Source of the DNA: an uncultured Bdellovibrionales bacterium | GTDB lineage: Bacteria > Bdellovibrionota > FAC87 > UBA2466 | Reading direction: 5' to 3' | DNA: 28,173 bases | Assembly: GCA_937903155.1 (NCBI GenBank) | Contig: CALCZU010000130.1 | Location: 1-28,173, forward strand | Shown: positions 15,663-23,284 of the stretch, piece by piece | Layout of the letters: every line of letters begins with the position of its first letter | Position numbering within the stretch: the first letter of the stretch is position 1 | Program-made: the position numbers and the translations under genes | The notes under the pieces: generated by a model | Told to the model about the DNA's origin: nothing | Database searches by the model: none | What the model saw: the letters and a program-made list of their open reading frames with translations, nothing else

Positions 15663-16968
15663 GCGATGGATAGTTCTCCTCTAAAAATTTTAGCGCTTCT
15701 TCTCGCGTATGGACAGTGCCTTCTAAAATCGCATCTTCCACAGCCCTTAAAATTTTTGAAAACTCAGGCCCTGGTTTAAAACCGCGCTCAATCAAATCTT
15801 GCCCATTAATTAACCGCAAAGGCGGAGGCGGGAGTTTTAAAAACTCTTCATATTTTGCCTTACAAAAGTGATACGCTTCAAGCTTCTGGTGGCTCGCCAT
15901 GCAATCCAGCCGGTGAAGCTCAAGGTGCAGATCAAAACGCGGCAGCGACAAAAACCTTTTCAACGTCGAAGTCCGCATTTGAAATGCGTCTTTGAATCGC
16001 AAATGCTCTCGGACCAATTCACACACGAGAGTCGTCTGCTCGTTTGAGTAAGTCAGTCTTTTACAAATCTTCTCAGACATTTCAGCGCCAATTGTGTCGT
16101 GTCCGTGAAAACGAATGCGATCGGGTGCTCGCACAAAGGTCGCAGGCTTTGCGACGTCGTGAAGCAAGCATCCTAACGCAAGCTCAATGGGAGCTTCTTT
16201 TAATCCTTCAACGAGCATCATTGTATGAACAAAAACATCGCCCTCCGGATGATGTTCCATCGGCTGCTCGACGCCCTTCATCACTTCCATTTCGGGTAAA
16301 ATGAATTTCAAAAGTCCCGAACTATCTAATAGCCGCACGCCTCGCGCCGGATCTTTCGACGTTAATGTCTTCGTAAATTCTTCGCGAATTCTCTCCTGGC
16401 TGACTTTTTGGATGAGAGCGTGGTGTTTTTCAATGGCTTTCCAAGTCGTTTCTTCAATTTCGTAACCCAACTGCACTGAAAAGCGAATCGCTCGCATCAA
16501 GCGCAGGTGATCTTCTAAAAACCGATCGTCAGGATTGCCGATCGTGCGGATAACTTTGGCTTTGATATCCGCCTCGCCTCCCACGTAATCGATCGTTTTT
16601 TTCGTTTGCGGATCGTAGTAAAGACCGTTCACCGTAAAATCGCGCCGAATGGCATCTTGTTTTAAATTCGTAAACACAACTTCCGTGGGACGACGGCCAT
16701 CGACATAGCCTGCTTCGTGGCGAAAGGTAGCGACTTCAAATGAAATCCCCTCTTCAACGACTAAAATCACTCCGAACTGAACCCCAACCGGAATTGTCTT
16801 CTGAAATAATTTCTGAACTTCTTGGGGATGCGCATTGGTCGCGATATCGAAATCGTGAGGTTCGACACCTCTTAAAGAATCGCGAACACAACCCCCTGCA
16901 AAGTAGGCTTCGTAACCTTTCGATCTTAAGGTTGCGACGATTTTTTCAGCTAAAACTCTTCTTTCCAT
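15646..16968 (-). CDS. cca: CCA-adding enzyme / poly(A) polymerase family
   Basis: This class II nucleotidyltransferase adds CCA to tRNA 3' ends, or poly(A) to RNA. The 440 residues begin with GYEAYFAGGCVRDSLRG (18-34) and PHDFDIAT (37-44), in which DFD carries the catalytic Asp pair. RRDFTVNGLYYDP (108-120) and DDRFLEDHLRLMRAIRF (147-163) are the conserved neck motifs. An HD domain follows with HTMMLVEG (His248) and LLHDVAKP (His270-Asp271), as in E. coli-type CCA enzymes and some relatives. The tRNA-Gln downstream lacks encoded CCA, which fits CCA addition, though a separate PcnB-like role cannot be excluded. No clear Shine-Dalgarno precedes the ATG; a GGCGA-N9-TCGCC stem lies just upstream. 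Confidence 0.9.
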   Translation of the reverse strand: MERRVLAEKIVATLRSKGYEAYFAGGCVRDSLRGVEPHDFDIATNAHPQEVQKLFQKTIPVGVQFGVILVVEEGISFEVATFRHEAGYVDGRRPTEVVFTNLKQDAIRRDFTVNGLYYDPQTKKTIDYVGGEADIKAKVIRTIGNPDDRFLEDHLRLMRAIRFSVQLGYEIEETTWKAIEKHHALIQKVSQERIREEFTKTLTSKDPARGVRLLDSSGLLKFILPEMEVMKGVEQPMEHHPEGDVFVHTMMLVEGLKEAPIELALGCLLHDVAKPATFVRAPDRIRFHGHDTIGAEMSEKICKRLTYSNEQTTLVCELVREHLRFKDAFQMRTSTLKRFLSLPRFDLHLELHRLDCMASHQKLEAYHFCKAKYEEFLKLPPPPLRLINGQDLIERGFKPGPEFSKILRAVEDAILEGTVHTREEALKFLEENYPSHEGKA

Positions 16969-17003
16969 TCGGCGAGTAGTTTATTCGCCTTTTCACGCCG
17001 CGT

Positions 17004-17471
17004 CTATAAAACAAAACGAGCATTGAGGATCGCCCAGGAAACAAAAAATCCCTTCATCGGAGGCGCAAAATTCAAGCGCAGCATGGATCCGATGGACATG
17101 TCTTTGGAGACAAAATAATCTGCTCCGATTCCACCTAGCAGATGCACTCCGAAGCTTTTAGGTAAAATATCCGAAGAGAGGGCGATCCCAATTCCTGCCT
17201 CGATTGTGGGTTTAATGTAGTTATGGTTTCCTAAAAGCCAGCGCGCCACTCCCCCACCCGTGAACAAAACGCCATCCGAAATGCCGATTTGAGCGAGTCC
17301 TGAAATCGTCAGGTCATCTCGGTAGACGTACTCCAGTTGCGGCGAGAGCAAAAAAGTCGAGGGACCTACGGTAATTCCAACGCCTCCAGACGCAAGATAA
17401 TCTCCGACTCGTCCTAAAGAAAATCCGTTCGTGACTACAAAACACAAGAGAAGAAAAATAATTTTTTTCAC
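17004..17471 (-). CDS. Small predicted outer-membrane beta-barrel protein
   Basis: This 155-aa protein has no family that I recognise. A signal peptide covers residues 1-18 (MKKIIFLLLCFVVTNGFS). The rest alternates hydrophobic and polar residues in Gly/aromatic-rich strands (GGVGITVGPSTFLLSP, TIEAGIGIALSS, VHLLGGIGADYF), as in small outer-membrane beta-barrels. It ends in LNARFVL, not a strict terminal Phe. The start is GTG at 17471 with AAGGAG six bases upstream. The gene begins 11 bases after the thiL stop and is probably co-transcribed with it. Function is unknown. Confidence 0.75.
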   Translation of the reverse strand: MKKIIFLLLCFVVTNGFSLGRVGDYLASGGVGITVGPSTFLLSPQLEYVYRDDLTISGLAQIGISDGVLFTGGGVARWLLGNHNYIKPTIEAGIGIALSSDILPKSFGVHLLGGIGADYFVSKDMSIGSMLRLNFAPPMKGFFVSWAILNARFVL

Positions 17472-17481
17472 TGAAAGCTCC

Positions 17482-18468
17482 TTAGCTATAGTTTAAATGA
17501 TTCCATCCCTTGGGCTGCAAGGGAAGTTTTTTTCCTAAAGAGTCGACGAGGATTACCGAACGCGTCAAAGACGTACATTTTCCAATCTCGGTGAGTTCAG
17601 CCCCAGCCTTTCGCAAAACTTCCAATGACTCCTCCCATTTTTCGGGCTTCATGGTTAGAAGTAACTGGTATTCCTCCCCCCCATGCAGTGCGAACTCCAT
17701 CGGGTCGGCTCCTAAAAGTTTGCATGCCTCTTTTAGCTTTGAAGCAAAAGGAATCTTAGCTGCTTCAATCTCAAATCCAAGGTCTGAACTCTGAGCAAGA
17801 TGGTGCAACTCGCTCGAAAGTCCATCGGAGATATCGATCGCAGAAGTCACCGCATCTAAACCCATTAAAAGCTTCGCTTCGCGAAGGCATGGAATGGGCG
17901 CAAGATGAGAATCGACAAGATCTGCGAATTGATTTCGGACGCCCGTGCCTTTTTCCTGCAAAAGTCGTAAACCGCAGGCGCTTCCACCCAACCTTCCCGT
18001 CACGGCAACTCGATCGCCCTCTCGCGCCCCAGACCGCGTCCAATACGATTCAGCCTCGCCAATCACCGTAATATCGACAAAAAAGTGTCCAGGGCTCTGA
18101 GTAATGTTACCGCCGACGACTGCAACTTGAAACCGGTCAGCCATCCGTTTTATTCCGTCATACATGTTCAAAATAAATTCTTCGGAAATGCCGTTTCGGA
18201 TGCCCAATGAAACCAGCGCATACAGAGGAGTTCCGCCCATTGCAGCGATGTCACTTAAGTTCACGGCCAATGCCTTTTGCCCAAGCTCCTCAGGACTCGA
18301 AAATTTCAAATCAAAATGAACCGATTCGACGAGACAATCAGTCGTAGTGAGAAGATTTCCTTTAGGGGGTACTAAAACAGCGGCGTCATCGCCAATCCCA
18401 ACCCGGACCCGATCATTTTTTTCTGCTAGTTTATCCCGTATCTTTGCGATTAGAGAAAACTCATCCAC
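17482..18468 (-). CDS. thiL: Thiamine-monophosphate kinase
   Basis: ThiL phosphorylates thiamine monophosphate to the active cofactor thiamine diphosphate in the cytoplasm. The 328-aa length is typical. Visible AIR-synthase-fold motifs are VGIGDDAAVL (23-32, metal/ATP site), TTDCLVESVHFDL (42-54), AVNLSDIAAMGG (67-79), VVGGNITQSP, TGRLGGSACGL, AIDISDGLSSEL and HGGEEYQLLLT near the C-terminus. The start at 18468 lies within the last 8 bases of marC, giving an overlap that suggests coupling. No other thiamine gene is adjacent. Confidence 0.94.
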   Translation of the reverse strand: MDEFSLIAKIRDKLAEKNDRVRVGIGDDAAVLVPPKGNLLTTTDCLVESVHFDLKFSSPEELGQKALAVNLSDIAAMGGTPLYALVSLGIRNGISEEFILNMYDGIKRMADRFQVAVVGGNITQSPGHFFVDITVIGEAESYWTRSGAREGDRVAVTGRLGGSACGLRLLQEKGTGVRNQFADLVDSHLAPIPCLREAKLLMGLDAVTSAIDISDGLSSELHHLAQSSDLGFEIEAAKIPFASKLKEACKLLGADPMEFALHGGEEYQLLLTMKPEKWEESLEVLRKAGAELTEIGKCTSLTRSVILVDSLGKKLPLQPKGWNHLNYS

Positions 18469-19090
18469 GTCCAGTTACCGCCAGAAACCCGTTGATAACA
18501 AATTGAACTCCCATTGCGCACAAAAGAAGTCCCATAATTCGAGTCATTACGTTTAACCCAGTCATTCCAATCTGTCGTAAAATCTTTCCCGCAAATCTTA
18601 AAATCCAATACGTGAACGAAAGGGTAAGAAACGACGAAACGATAATTGCAGGATAAATCATTTTCGATTCAGATTTCGATGTGAGTACAATCACCGTAGC
18701 GATCGATGCGGGACCCGAGAGCATCGGAATTGCCAACGGCACGATTGAAATATCTTGCTTCTTTAAGCCTTCATTCTCCTCATAGGGCGTGAGTTTTTCC
18801 GAAACCGGCATCACCTTCAACATTTCAAACGAAATTGTGAGGAGTAGGATTCCGCCGGAAATTTGCAAAGCGGGGACGCTAATACCGAGATAACCAAGGA
18901 CCGCTCCACCAAAAAGGCAGCTGACCGTTAGGACGATAAATGCAGCAGTACACGCCTTCAACAGCATCGCTTTTCGGTGGTCTTCAGAATCCTTGGCCGT
19001 CATCGCCAAAAAGATAGGGATGTAGCCAAACGGATCTACGATCGCGAAGATGACCCCGAAGGTCGCAAACCAAATTCCTAAAGCATCCAT
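18461..19090 (-). CDS. MarC-family integral membrane protein
   Basis: This is a 209-aa inner-membrane protein of the MarC/YchE (UPF0056) family, whose transport role is still undefined. Six hydrophobic segments are visible. The motif FAIVDPFGYIPIFLAMT (15-31) near the N-terminus and PLAIPMLSGPASIATVIVL in the middle are the two related family signatures (P-x-G repeated in each half). The ATG at 19090 has AGGA seven bases upstream, and that site lies in one arm of a perfect inverted repeat (19095-19117). The stop overlaps the thiL start. Confidence 0.92.
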   Translation of the reverse strand: MDALGIWFATFGVIFAIVDPFGYIPIFLAMTAKDSEDHRKAMLLKACTAAFIVLTVSCLFGGAVLGYLGISVPALQISGGILLLTISFEMLKVMPVSEKLTPYEENEGLKKQDISIVPLAIPMLSGPASIATVIVLTSKSESKMIYPAIIVSSFLTLSFTYWILRFAGKILRQIGMTGLNVMTRIMGLLLCAMGVQFVINGFLAVTGRG

Positions 19091-19094
19091 GACG

Positions 19095-19117
19095 CTATCC
19101 TACCATCGGTAGGATAG
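19095..19117. promoter_or_regulatory. 10-bp perfect inverted repeat just upstream of marC
   Basis: CTATCCTACC (19095-19104) and GGTAGGATAG (19108-19117) are separated by 3 bases, starting 4 bases before the marC ATG on the minus strand. The marC AGGA ribosome site lies in the arm. It could be an operator or an RNA hairpin that hides the ribosome site. It also lies 18 bases after the stop of the preceding stress-protein gene. Confidence 0.5.
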
Positions 19118-19135
19118 ACTGTCAGCTGGCCTCGC

Positions 19136-19705
19136 TTAAAAGCCTTTAGCGACGGGCTGGTTGTGAGCGTCGATTTTGATCTGTGCTCGACCTTCGCCCG
19201 CAGAAGAAACATCTTCCGCCCCTTTATGTTCCAGTATTTCTTTGGCTTTATCAGCCCATTCTGTGCTGTCACAATGGACGGACAGTAGAATTCCGCCGCC
19301 TTTAATAATTCCTTCGAATCGCTTCGCTTCATATTCAGGAAGGCCCATTCCGATGAGAGCACCCGTAATTCCTCCCACGGTTCCGCCCACGCCGGCTCCA
19401 GCAAGAAGTCCCACTATCGGGCCCGCAGCAATGAAAGGGCCGAGCACTGGAATGGCTAATGCACCGATTCCCGCGAGTAAGCCCAAAGTGCCGCCGATGG
19501 CCGCACCGGCGCTCGCTCCGACCGTCGCACCTTCGGGAGCTTTAGTGTTTTTCTCAGCAGCGAACTCCTTCGCGCTGCGATTGTCAGAAAAGAGCACCGA
19601 CATATCGGTGCTTCGAAATCCGTTTGTTTGTAGGTCCAGAATCGCCACTTCTACCGTATTTCGATCTGAAAAAATTCCATATACCGCAATATTTTTGTTG
19701 CTCAT
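19136..19705 (-). CDS. YflT/17M-like stress protein with glycine zipper
   Basis: The 189-aa protein begins with NIAVYGIFSDRNTVEVAILDLQTNGF-type residues 5-30 and DMSVLFSDN (34-42). This is the short alpha/beta domain of the general stress protein 17M/YflT group (a 'sense-and-sort' domain at the protein start). Residues 59-122 are a Gly/Ala-rich hydrophobic stretch with G-x-x-x-G spacing, probably a glycine-zipper membrane hairpin. A second alpha/beta segment (127-168: GGGILLSVHCDSTEWADKA) follows. The ATG has AAGGAG eight bases upstream. It lies 38 bases after the BON lipoprotein gene, and such proteins are often grouped with stress genes. The exact role is unknown. Confidence 0.8.
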   Translation of the reverse strand: MSNKNIAVYGIFSDRNTVEVAILDLQTNGFRSTDMSVLFSDNRSAKEFAAEKNTKAPEGATVGASAGAAIGGTLGLLAGIGALAIPVLGPFIAAGPIVGLLAGAGVGGTVGGITGALIGMGLPEYEAKRFEGIIKGGGILLSVHCDSTEWADKAKEILEHKGAEDVSSAGEGRAQIKIDAHNQPVAKGF

Positions 19706-19743
19706 TTTGAAGTCTCCTTGATGTTTGTGTATTGTTTAAAATT

Positions 19744-20214
19744 CTACTCGCCCGCGATTTGAAGTTGGTCCGTAACTGCCGGTTGCCCCGCAATCTCGAA
19801 CGCTTTTGCTAAAACCAGATTTTTCTCAGCAACGGTTTTCACAGGTCCTTTCAGCGTCACCTGTCCGTCCCGTGTAATGATTTTGATATTTTTCGCATAC
19901 ATTGATAAGCCCGCATCGCTAACCAATTCTCGACGAATGTGCGCCGTAATCTGAGTGTCTAATTGATTCATTTTCTGTTGGTCGGCCGTCAGCTCGTCTG
20001 GATCTCGATCTCTTTTGTTCAATCTTGTATTGTCTGGCTCAACCATCGCAACGCGCCGGTCAAGCGACGCGCGATTTCGAGGCTCCCGCAAACGCGAGGG
20101 CTGCATTTTTTCTGGATGAAGTTGAGAATTTTTTGGAGCGTAATTGTGGGAACAATTCGCTAGGCAAAGGACTGCAACGCTAAAGGTAAGCAGTGGGTAC
20201 TTAAAATTTGTCAT
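19744..20214 (-). CDS. BON-domain lipoprotein
   Basis: This 156-aa protein has a lipoprotein signal peptide ending LANC (Cys21). A charged Arg/Asp-rich linker (about 25-80) follows, then one BON domain (84-153): DTQITAHIRRELVSD, IKIITRDGQVTLKGPV and a final AVTDQLQI strand. BON domains occur in OsmY-like periplasmic stress proteins and outer-membrane lipoproteins and probably bind membranes or partners. The ribosome site GGAG lies six bases before the ATG. A possible promoter (TTGCAT, 17 bases, TGTACT) lies about 20 bases further up in the short gap to the next gene. It is probably co-transcribed with the downstream stress protein. Confidence 0.88.
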   Translation of the reverse strand: MTNFKYPLLTFSVAVLCLANCSHNYAPKNSQLHPEKMQPSRLREPRNRASLDRRVAMVEPDNTRLNKRDRDPDELTADQQKMNQLDTQITAHIRRELVSDAGLSMYAKNIKIITRDGQVTLKGPVKTVAEKNLVLAKAFEIAGQPAVTDQLQIAGE

Positions 20215-20279
20215 ATTTTCTCCAGAAAAAAGTTTAGTACATCGATAGTTCCATATAGATGCAAAGCATAGGCCATCAG

Positions 20280-21365
20280 CTAATTGGACACTGTTCGAAC
20301 CTTTTTAATCGTGATCGAGTTGTCATAAAAAGGGCTGAACGCCTGAACAAAAGCATTGCTTAAAACCCCTCCCAGCATGGCAAGAATATCGCTCTCAGGC
20401 GCATCAATTTTTCCTTTAACGGGAATTTTTGTCGCGAACTGATCCTTCGGCTGATTTTTCAGGAGTGTGACCACGCCATCCGCCAGCGCTTCCCAAGCCA
20501 AAGCAAAAACACTTTTATTCTTCTGACTATCTTTATCGAATGAAAAAACATCTACATTTTTGAAGAGAGGCTTTACGTAACCGTTCAATACCCCATTTTG
20601 CGAGGAAATTTGGGTTACGATGTCTCCATTTCCTCGTTCAAAGTCGAGAAGCGCATATTTTTTGAAAAAGGCATTTAGACGTGTCAGATCGAGACCCAGT
20701 AGTTTCGCATTCAGTTCAAAAGTAGGCTTTTCTGCTCTCGGATTGAGCTGAAGTTGGACATCCAACTTACCGTTTCCCATTGCGAGACCTTCGACCCAAG
20801 CTTTCGCGAACAGATCCTGACCTTCGCCTTTGGCATTGGTCAGATTTTCAACTTCCGCACGCATTTCCTTTATCCAGATATCGACTGGAGGCTTCGCCGA
20901 CACGTTTCTGAAATGGACCGCGCCTTTCTCAACAATAAGTCGGCTAATTTCAAAGGGAGCGAGCTCGTCCAACATCTTCCCCCAATTCGCTTCCTTTCCT
21001 GATTGCTTCTCCGCTTTACTCTCTCCATCCGTAAAATTTACTTCGGGGGTGTCAAACTCGAGCCGCGCCTTCACTTTCCCATGAATAAGGTCCTTCCATG
21101 AGAGAGACAAATCCAACTTCTCTGTTTTAAAAAAGGGAACAGACGTTTTCCCATTTACTTTCTGGATTTCAATTCCGTGGATTGAGTACGCACCACGCCA
21201 CAAGTGTAAATCTACAGTCTCAATCTTACCCTTGTAGTCTTTATTCTTATCGAGGACACGGTTCGCATACCATTTAACGCCATATGGAAGTGCGAGACGG
21301 ACGCAGAGCAGAGTTAGCGCAATTGCGACTAGCCAAACAGGAGTTTTTTTGTACTGGATTTTCAT
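20280..21365 (-). CDS. AsmA/DUF748-like membrane-anchored protein
   Basis: The 361-aa protein has one N-terminal membrane anchor (about 10-30) followed by a periplasmic part. YANRVLDKNKDYKGKIETVDLHLWRGAYSI (34-63) is the usual entry motif of DUF748/AsmA-type proteins. Alternating beta strands follow ('ISRLIVEKGAVHFRN', 'KLDVQLQLNPRAEKPTFELNAKLLGLDL'), ending in a helix and ITIKKV. Such proteins are linked to envelope lipid transfer or outer-membrane homeostasis. No Shine-Dalgarno precedes the ATG at 21365; TTTGCATTGTAG lies close upstream. A 65-base gap separates it from the BON lipoprotein gene downstream on the same strand, so its place in that operon is uncertain. Confidence 0.8.
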   Translation of the reverse strand: MKIQYKKTPVWLVAIALTLLCVRLALPYGVKWYANRVLDKNKDYKGKIETVDLHLWRGAYSIHGIEIQKVNGKTSVPFFKTEKLDLSLSWKDLIHGKVKARLEFDTPEVNFTDGESKAEKQSGKEANWGKMLDELAPFEISRLIVEKGAVHFRNVSAKPPVDIWIKEMRAEVENLTNAKGEGQDLFAKAWVEGLAMGNGKLDVQLQLNPRAEKPTFELNAKLLGLDLTRLNAFFKKYALLDFERGNGDIVTQISSQNGVLNGYVKPLFKNVDVFSFDKDSQKNKSVFALAWEALADGVVTLLKNQPKDQFATKIPVKGKIDAPESDILAMLGGVLSNAFVQAFSPFYDNSITIKKVRTVSN

Positions 21366-21584
21366 GAATGGCTACAATGCAAACTCAACACCAATCCGAA
21401 AACGACTGCCTCATTGAAGAGTTTGTTGCGTAAATTCCTTTACACTTTTGATGACTTCGCTTTGCAAGAAAGTCTGTGAGAAAAGACTCTTCTTGAATAG
21501 ATCGTAGGGAAAAAATCCCTGAGTAAATTTAAAACAGGCTCAAAGGAATCGGTCCGCAATTTGCAACCTTCATCAAAGCAAATC

Positions 21585-21603
21585 AGAGCGCATTGAGCGC
21601 TCT
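21585..21603 (+). promoter_or_regulatory. 7-bp hairpin in the leader of the 55-aa protein gene
   Basis: AGAGCGC (21585-21591) and GCGCTCT (21597-21603) pair around loop ATTGA, ending 5 bases before the AAGGAG ribosome site. It could protect the mRNA 5' end or affect initiation. Confidence 0.4.
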
Positions 21604-21620
21604 CAACAAGGAGAATCACA

Positions 21621-21788
21621 ATGGCACAACCAATCAACACACAAGAAAAAAACATGGATAAGAATCTCGGTCAAAAGGATTACTCTGGCGTGAAGTCAGA
21701 CAAATCTCAAAAAGACGAATCATTCAAAAGTGGAACGACAGCACAACCTGAAAGAAAAGATGCCGGAACATCACGCTCTGACGTCTAA
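21621..21788 (+). CDS. Small hydrophilic protein, 55 aa
   Basis: An ATG at 21621 with a perfect AAGGAG seven bases upstream opens a 55-codon frame. It is followed 18 bases after the stop by a strong intrinsic terminator. The product is very hydrophilic, rich in Lys, Gln, Ser and Asp, with no hydrophobic segment: it starts MAQPINTQEKNMDKNLGQ and ends AGTSRSDV. It is likely disordered. The adjacent genes on the other strand encode envelope and general-stress type proteins, so a stress-related small protein is a reasonable guess. I know of no family for it. The complete expression signals make it a credible gene despite its size. Confidence 0.75.
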   Translation: MAQPINTQEKNMDKNLGQKDYSGVKSDKSQKDESFKSGTTAQPERKDAGTSRSDV

Positions 21789-21806
21789 AAATTGAATGAC
21801 AATTAT

Positions 21807-21838
21807 GGGCAGGATTAAAAACCCTGCCCTTTATTTTT
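21807..21838 (+). terminator. Rho-independent terminator
   Basis: GGGCAGG (21807-21813) pairs with CCTGCCC (21823-21829), followed by TTTATTTTT. It ends the transcript of the 55-aa protein gene, and its T-run overlaps the 3' end of the convergent HD-domain gene. Confidence 0.9.
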
Positions 21839-23279
21839 CTTTCCATTCTCTTTGAACCCAAACTCGAGGTGAGTAGTAGATCGAGAAAAAACGATCTGCG
21901 AGTTCTGAAATCGTCGTCCACTCCTTCATGTAACAACGTTTGGATTTCAAATCCTTACTAGACTTCAAAATGCTGTACAGGTAAACGCCCAAACTATCTT
22001 TCATCATGGGACGTTCAGAAAGTTCCACTAATTTGAAACCATTTTTAATCAGTTCTTTTTCAAGGACTGGGTCTTTGGGATAACGTCCCACGTGAAATTC
22101 CAATCCCTTTTGACGGAGGAGTACTCCCTCGATTCTCGTAGCCCTAAAATCATGTTTTAGCATCGCCCTGAATTTCTCATCCGTTAAACACCGATGCACT
22201 TCGAATGTTATCTTAGGATTCTGTCGCGAGCTCACTCGTTTCTGAAGTTCTTTCCTAGCTATCTCTTCTATTCCGACGATTTTTGGATGCAAATAAACTT
22301 GGGCGTACATCTGAAAAAGACTGAAAATGAAATCATCTAAAACATGCTGATTTTTCATGTTCGAAATGAGGACAACATCTTCAGGCTCACCATCCGTGTT
22401 CGGATGCGAAGCCAAACAAGGAATCACCTTCGTGACAATTCTTCTCCACTCAATTCCACCAATCTGAACACCTGAGTTCCGACCATCTCTTTGAATATAA
22501 TCAATTCGATCGACATCAAAAGGCCCCGAGATCAAAGGACGTATGAGCTGATGAATATCAATCCCGCCGCGAATCTTTTGCTTCTTCAAAGCAGCTTGAA
22601 GCTCTGTTCTAAAGGAGGCAGAAAACTTCCCTTGGGTCATTTTTTTATTTACGAGAGAAGCAACGGACAAAAAATACGCATCGCTATTTTCTAAAGTTCC
22701 GTCTTTTTCCAGATCTTTCAAAATTCTGAAGATATATACAATTGAGATATCTTCATGTTTCAATGACTGCTTTGTCCGCGCCAGTTCCTGAAAGTAGAAT
22801 CGGGCACAACCCTCCATCTTATTGGTAATCAGAGAAAAATCGAGATCCAGTTCTAAATATTCAAACGTATGGCTCCAAGGTCCATGTCCGACGTCGTGTA
22901 ACAGGCCCGAAAGAATTGAAACATCGGTCCAAAAATCCATGGACCTCGAATCGGTTGCGACTTCGTAAAAACACTTCTTGGTGCGATTTATAAAAAGTTG
23001 CGAAGTGCCACATTTTTCGTCTTTTTCGAGCGGAGAAGTAAGCCAGGCTTTAACCATCGTCTCAAAATATTGACCCGCAAGATATCCAGCGCCGAGCGAA
23101 TGTTGAAACCGCGTATGCGTAGCACAAGGAAAAACAAATTCAGCAAGGCCTAGCTGCTTAATGCTCCTAAGCCTTTGAAAATCCTCATGGTCGATCACAT
23201 CACGAGCAATTCCCTCAAACGAAATATCCCCATGGATTTCATCTCGAATGACTAGGGGTTTATTCGTGCCGGATTTCAT
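21831..23279 (-). CDS. HD-domain phosphohydrolase, dNTPase/SAMHD1-like
   Basis: I take the ATG at 23279 (482 aa); a TTG at 23288 overlapping the gltX stop is an alternative start. The core has RFQHSLGAGYLAG with a metal-binding His60, LLHDVGHGPWSHTFEY with His128-Asp129 and the HGPWSH loop, and SGPFDVDRIDYIQRDGR (about 251-267) with the last metal-binding Asp. This arrangement (H...HD...D, plus DVDR-DY) marks the SAMHD1/YwfO group of HD phosphohydrolases, some of which hydrolyse dNTPs. Substrate cannot be read from sequence. The second half (about 330-482) is less conserved. It follows gltX by five bases and probably shares its transcript. The convergent small gene ends at its 3' end. Confidence 0.88.
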   Translation of the reverse strand: MKSGTNKPLVIRDEIHGDISFEGIARDVIDHEDFQRLRSIKQLGLAEFVFPCATHTRFQHSLGAGYLAGQYFETMVKAWLTSPLEKDEKCGTSQLFINRTKKCFYEVATDSRSMDFWTDVSILSGLLHDVGHGPWSHTFEYLELDLDFSLITNKMEGCARFYFQELARTKQSLKHEDISIVYIFRILKDLEKDGTLENSDAYFLSVASLVNKKMTQGKFSASFRTELQAALKKQKIRGGIDIHQLIRPLISGPFDVDRIDYIQRDGRNSGVQIGGIEWRRIVTKVIPCLASHPNTDGEPEDVVLISNMKNQHVLDDFIFSLFQMYAQVYLHPKIVGIEEIARKELQKRVSSRQNPKITFEVHRCLTDEKFRAMLKHDFRATRIEGVLLRQKGLEFHVGRYPKDPVLEKELIKNGFKLVELSERPMMKDSLGVYLYSILKSSKDLKSKRCYMKEWTTISELADRFFSIYYSPRVWVQREWKEK

Positions 23280-23284
23280 GCTTC

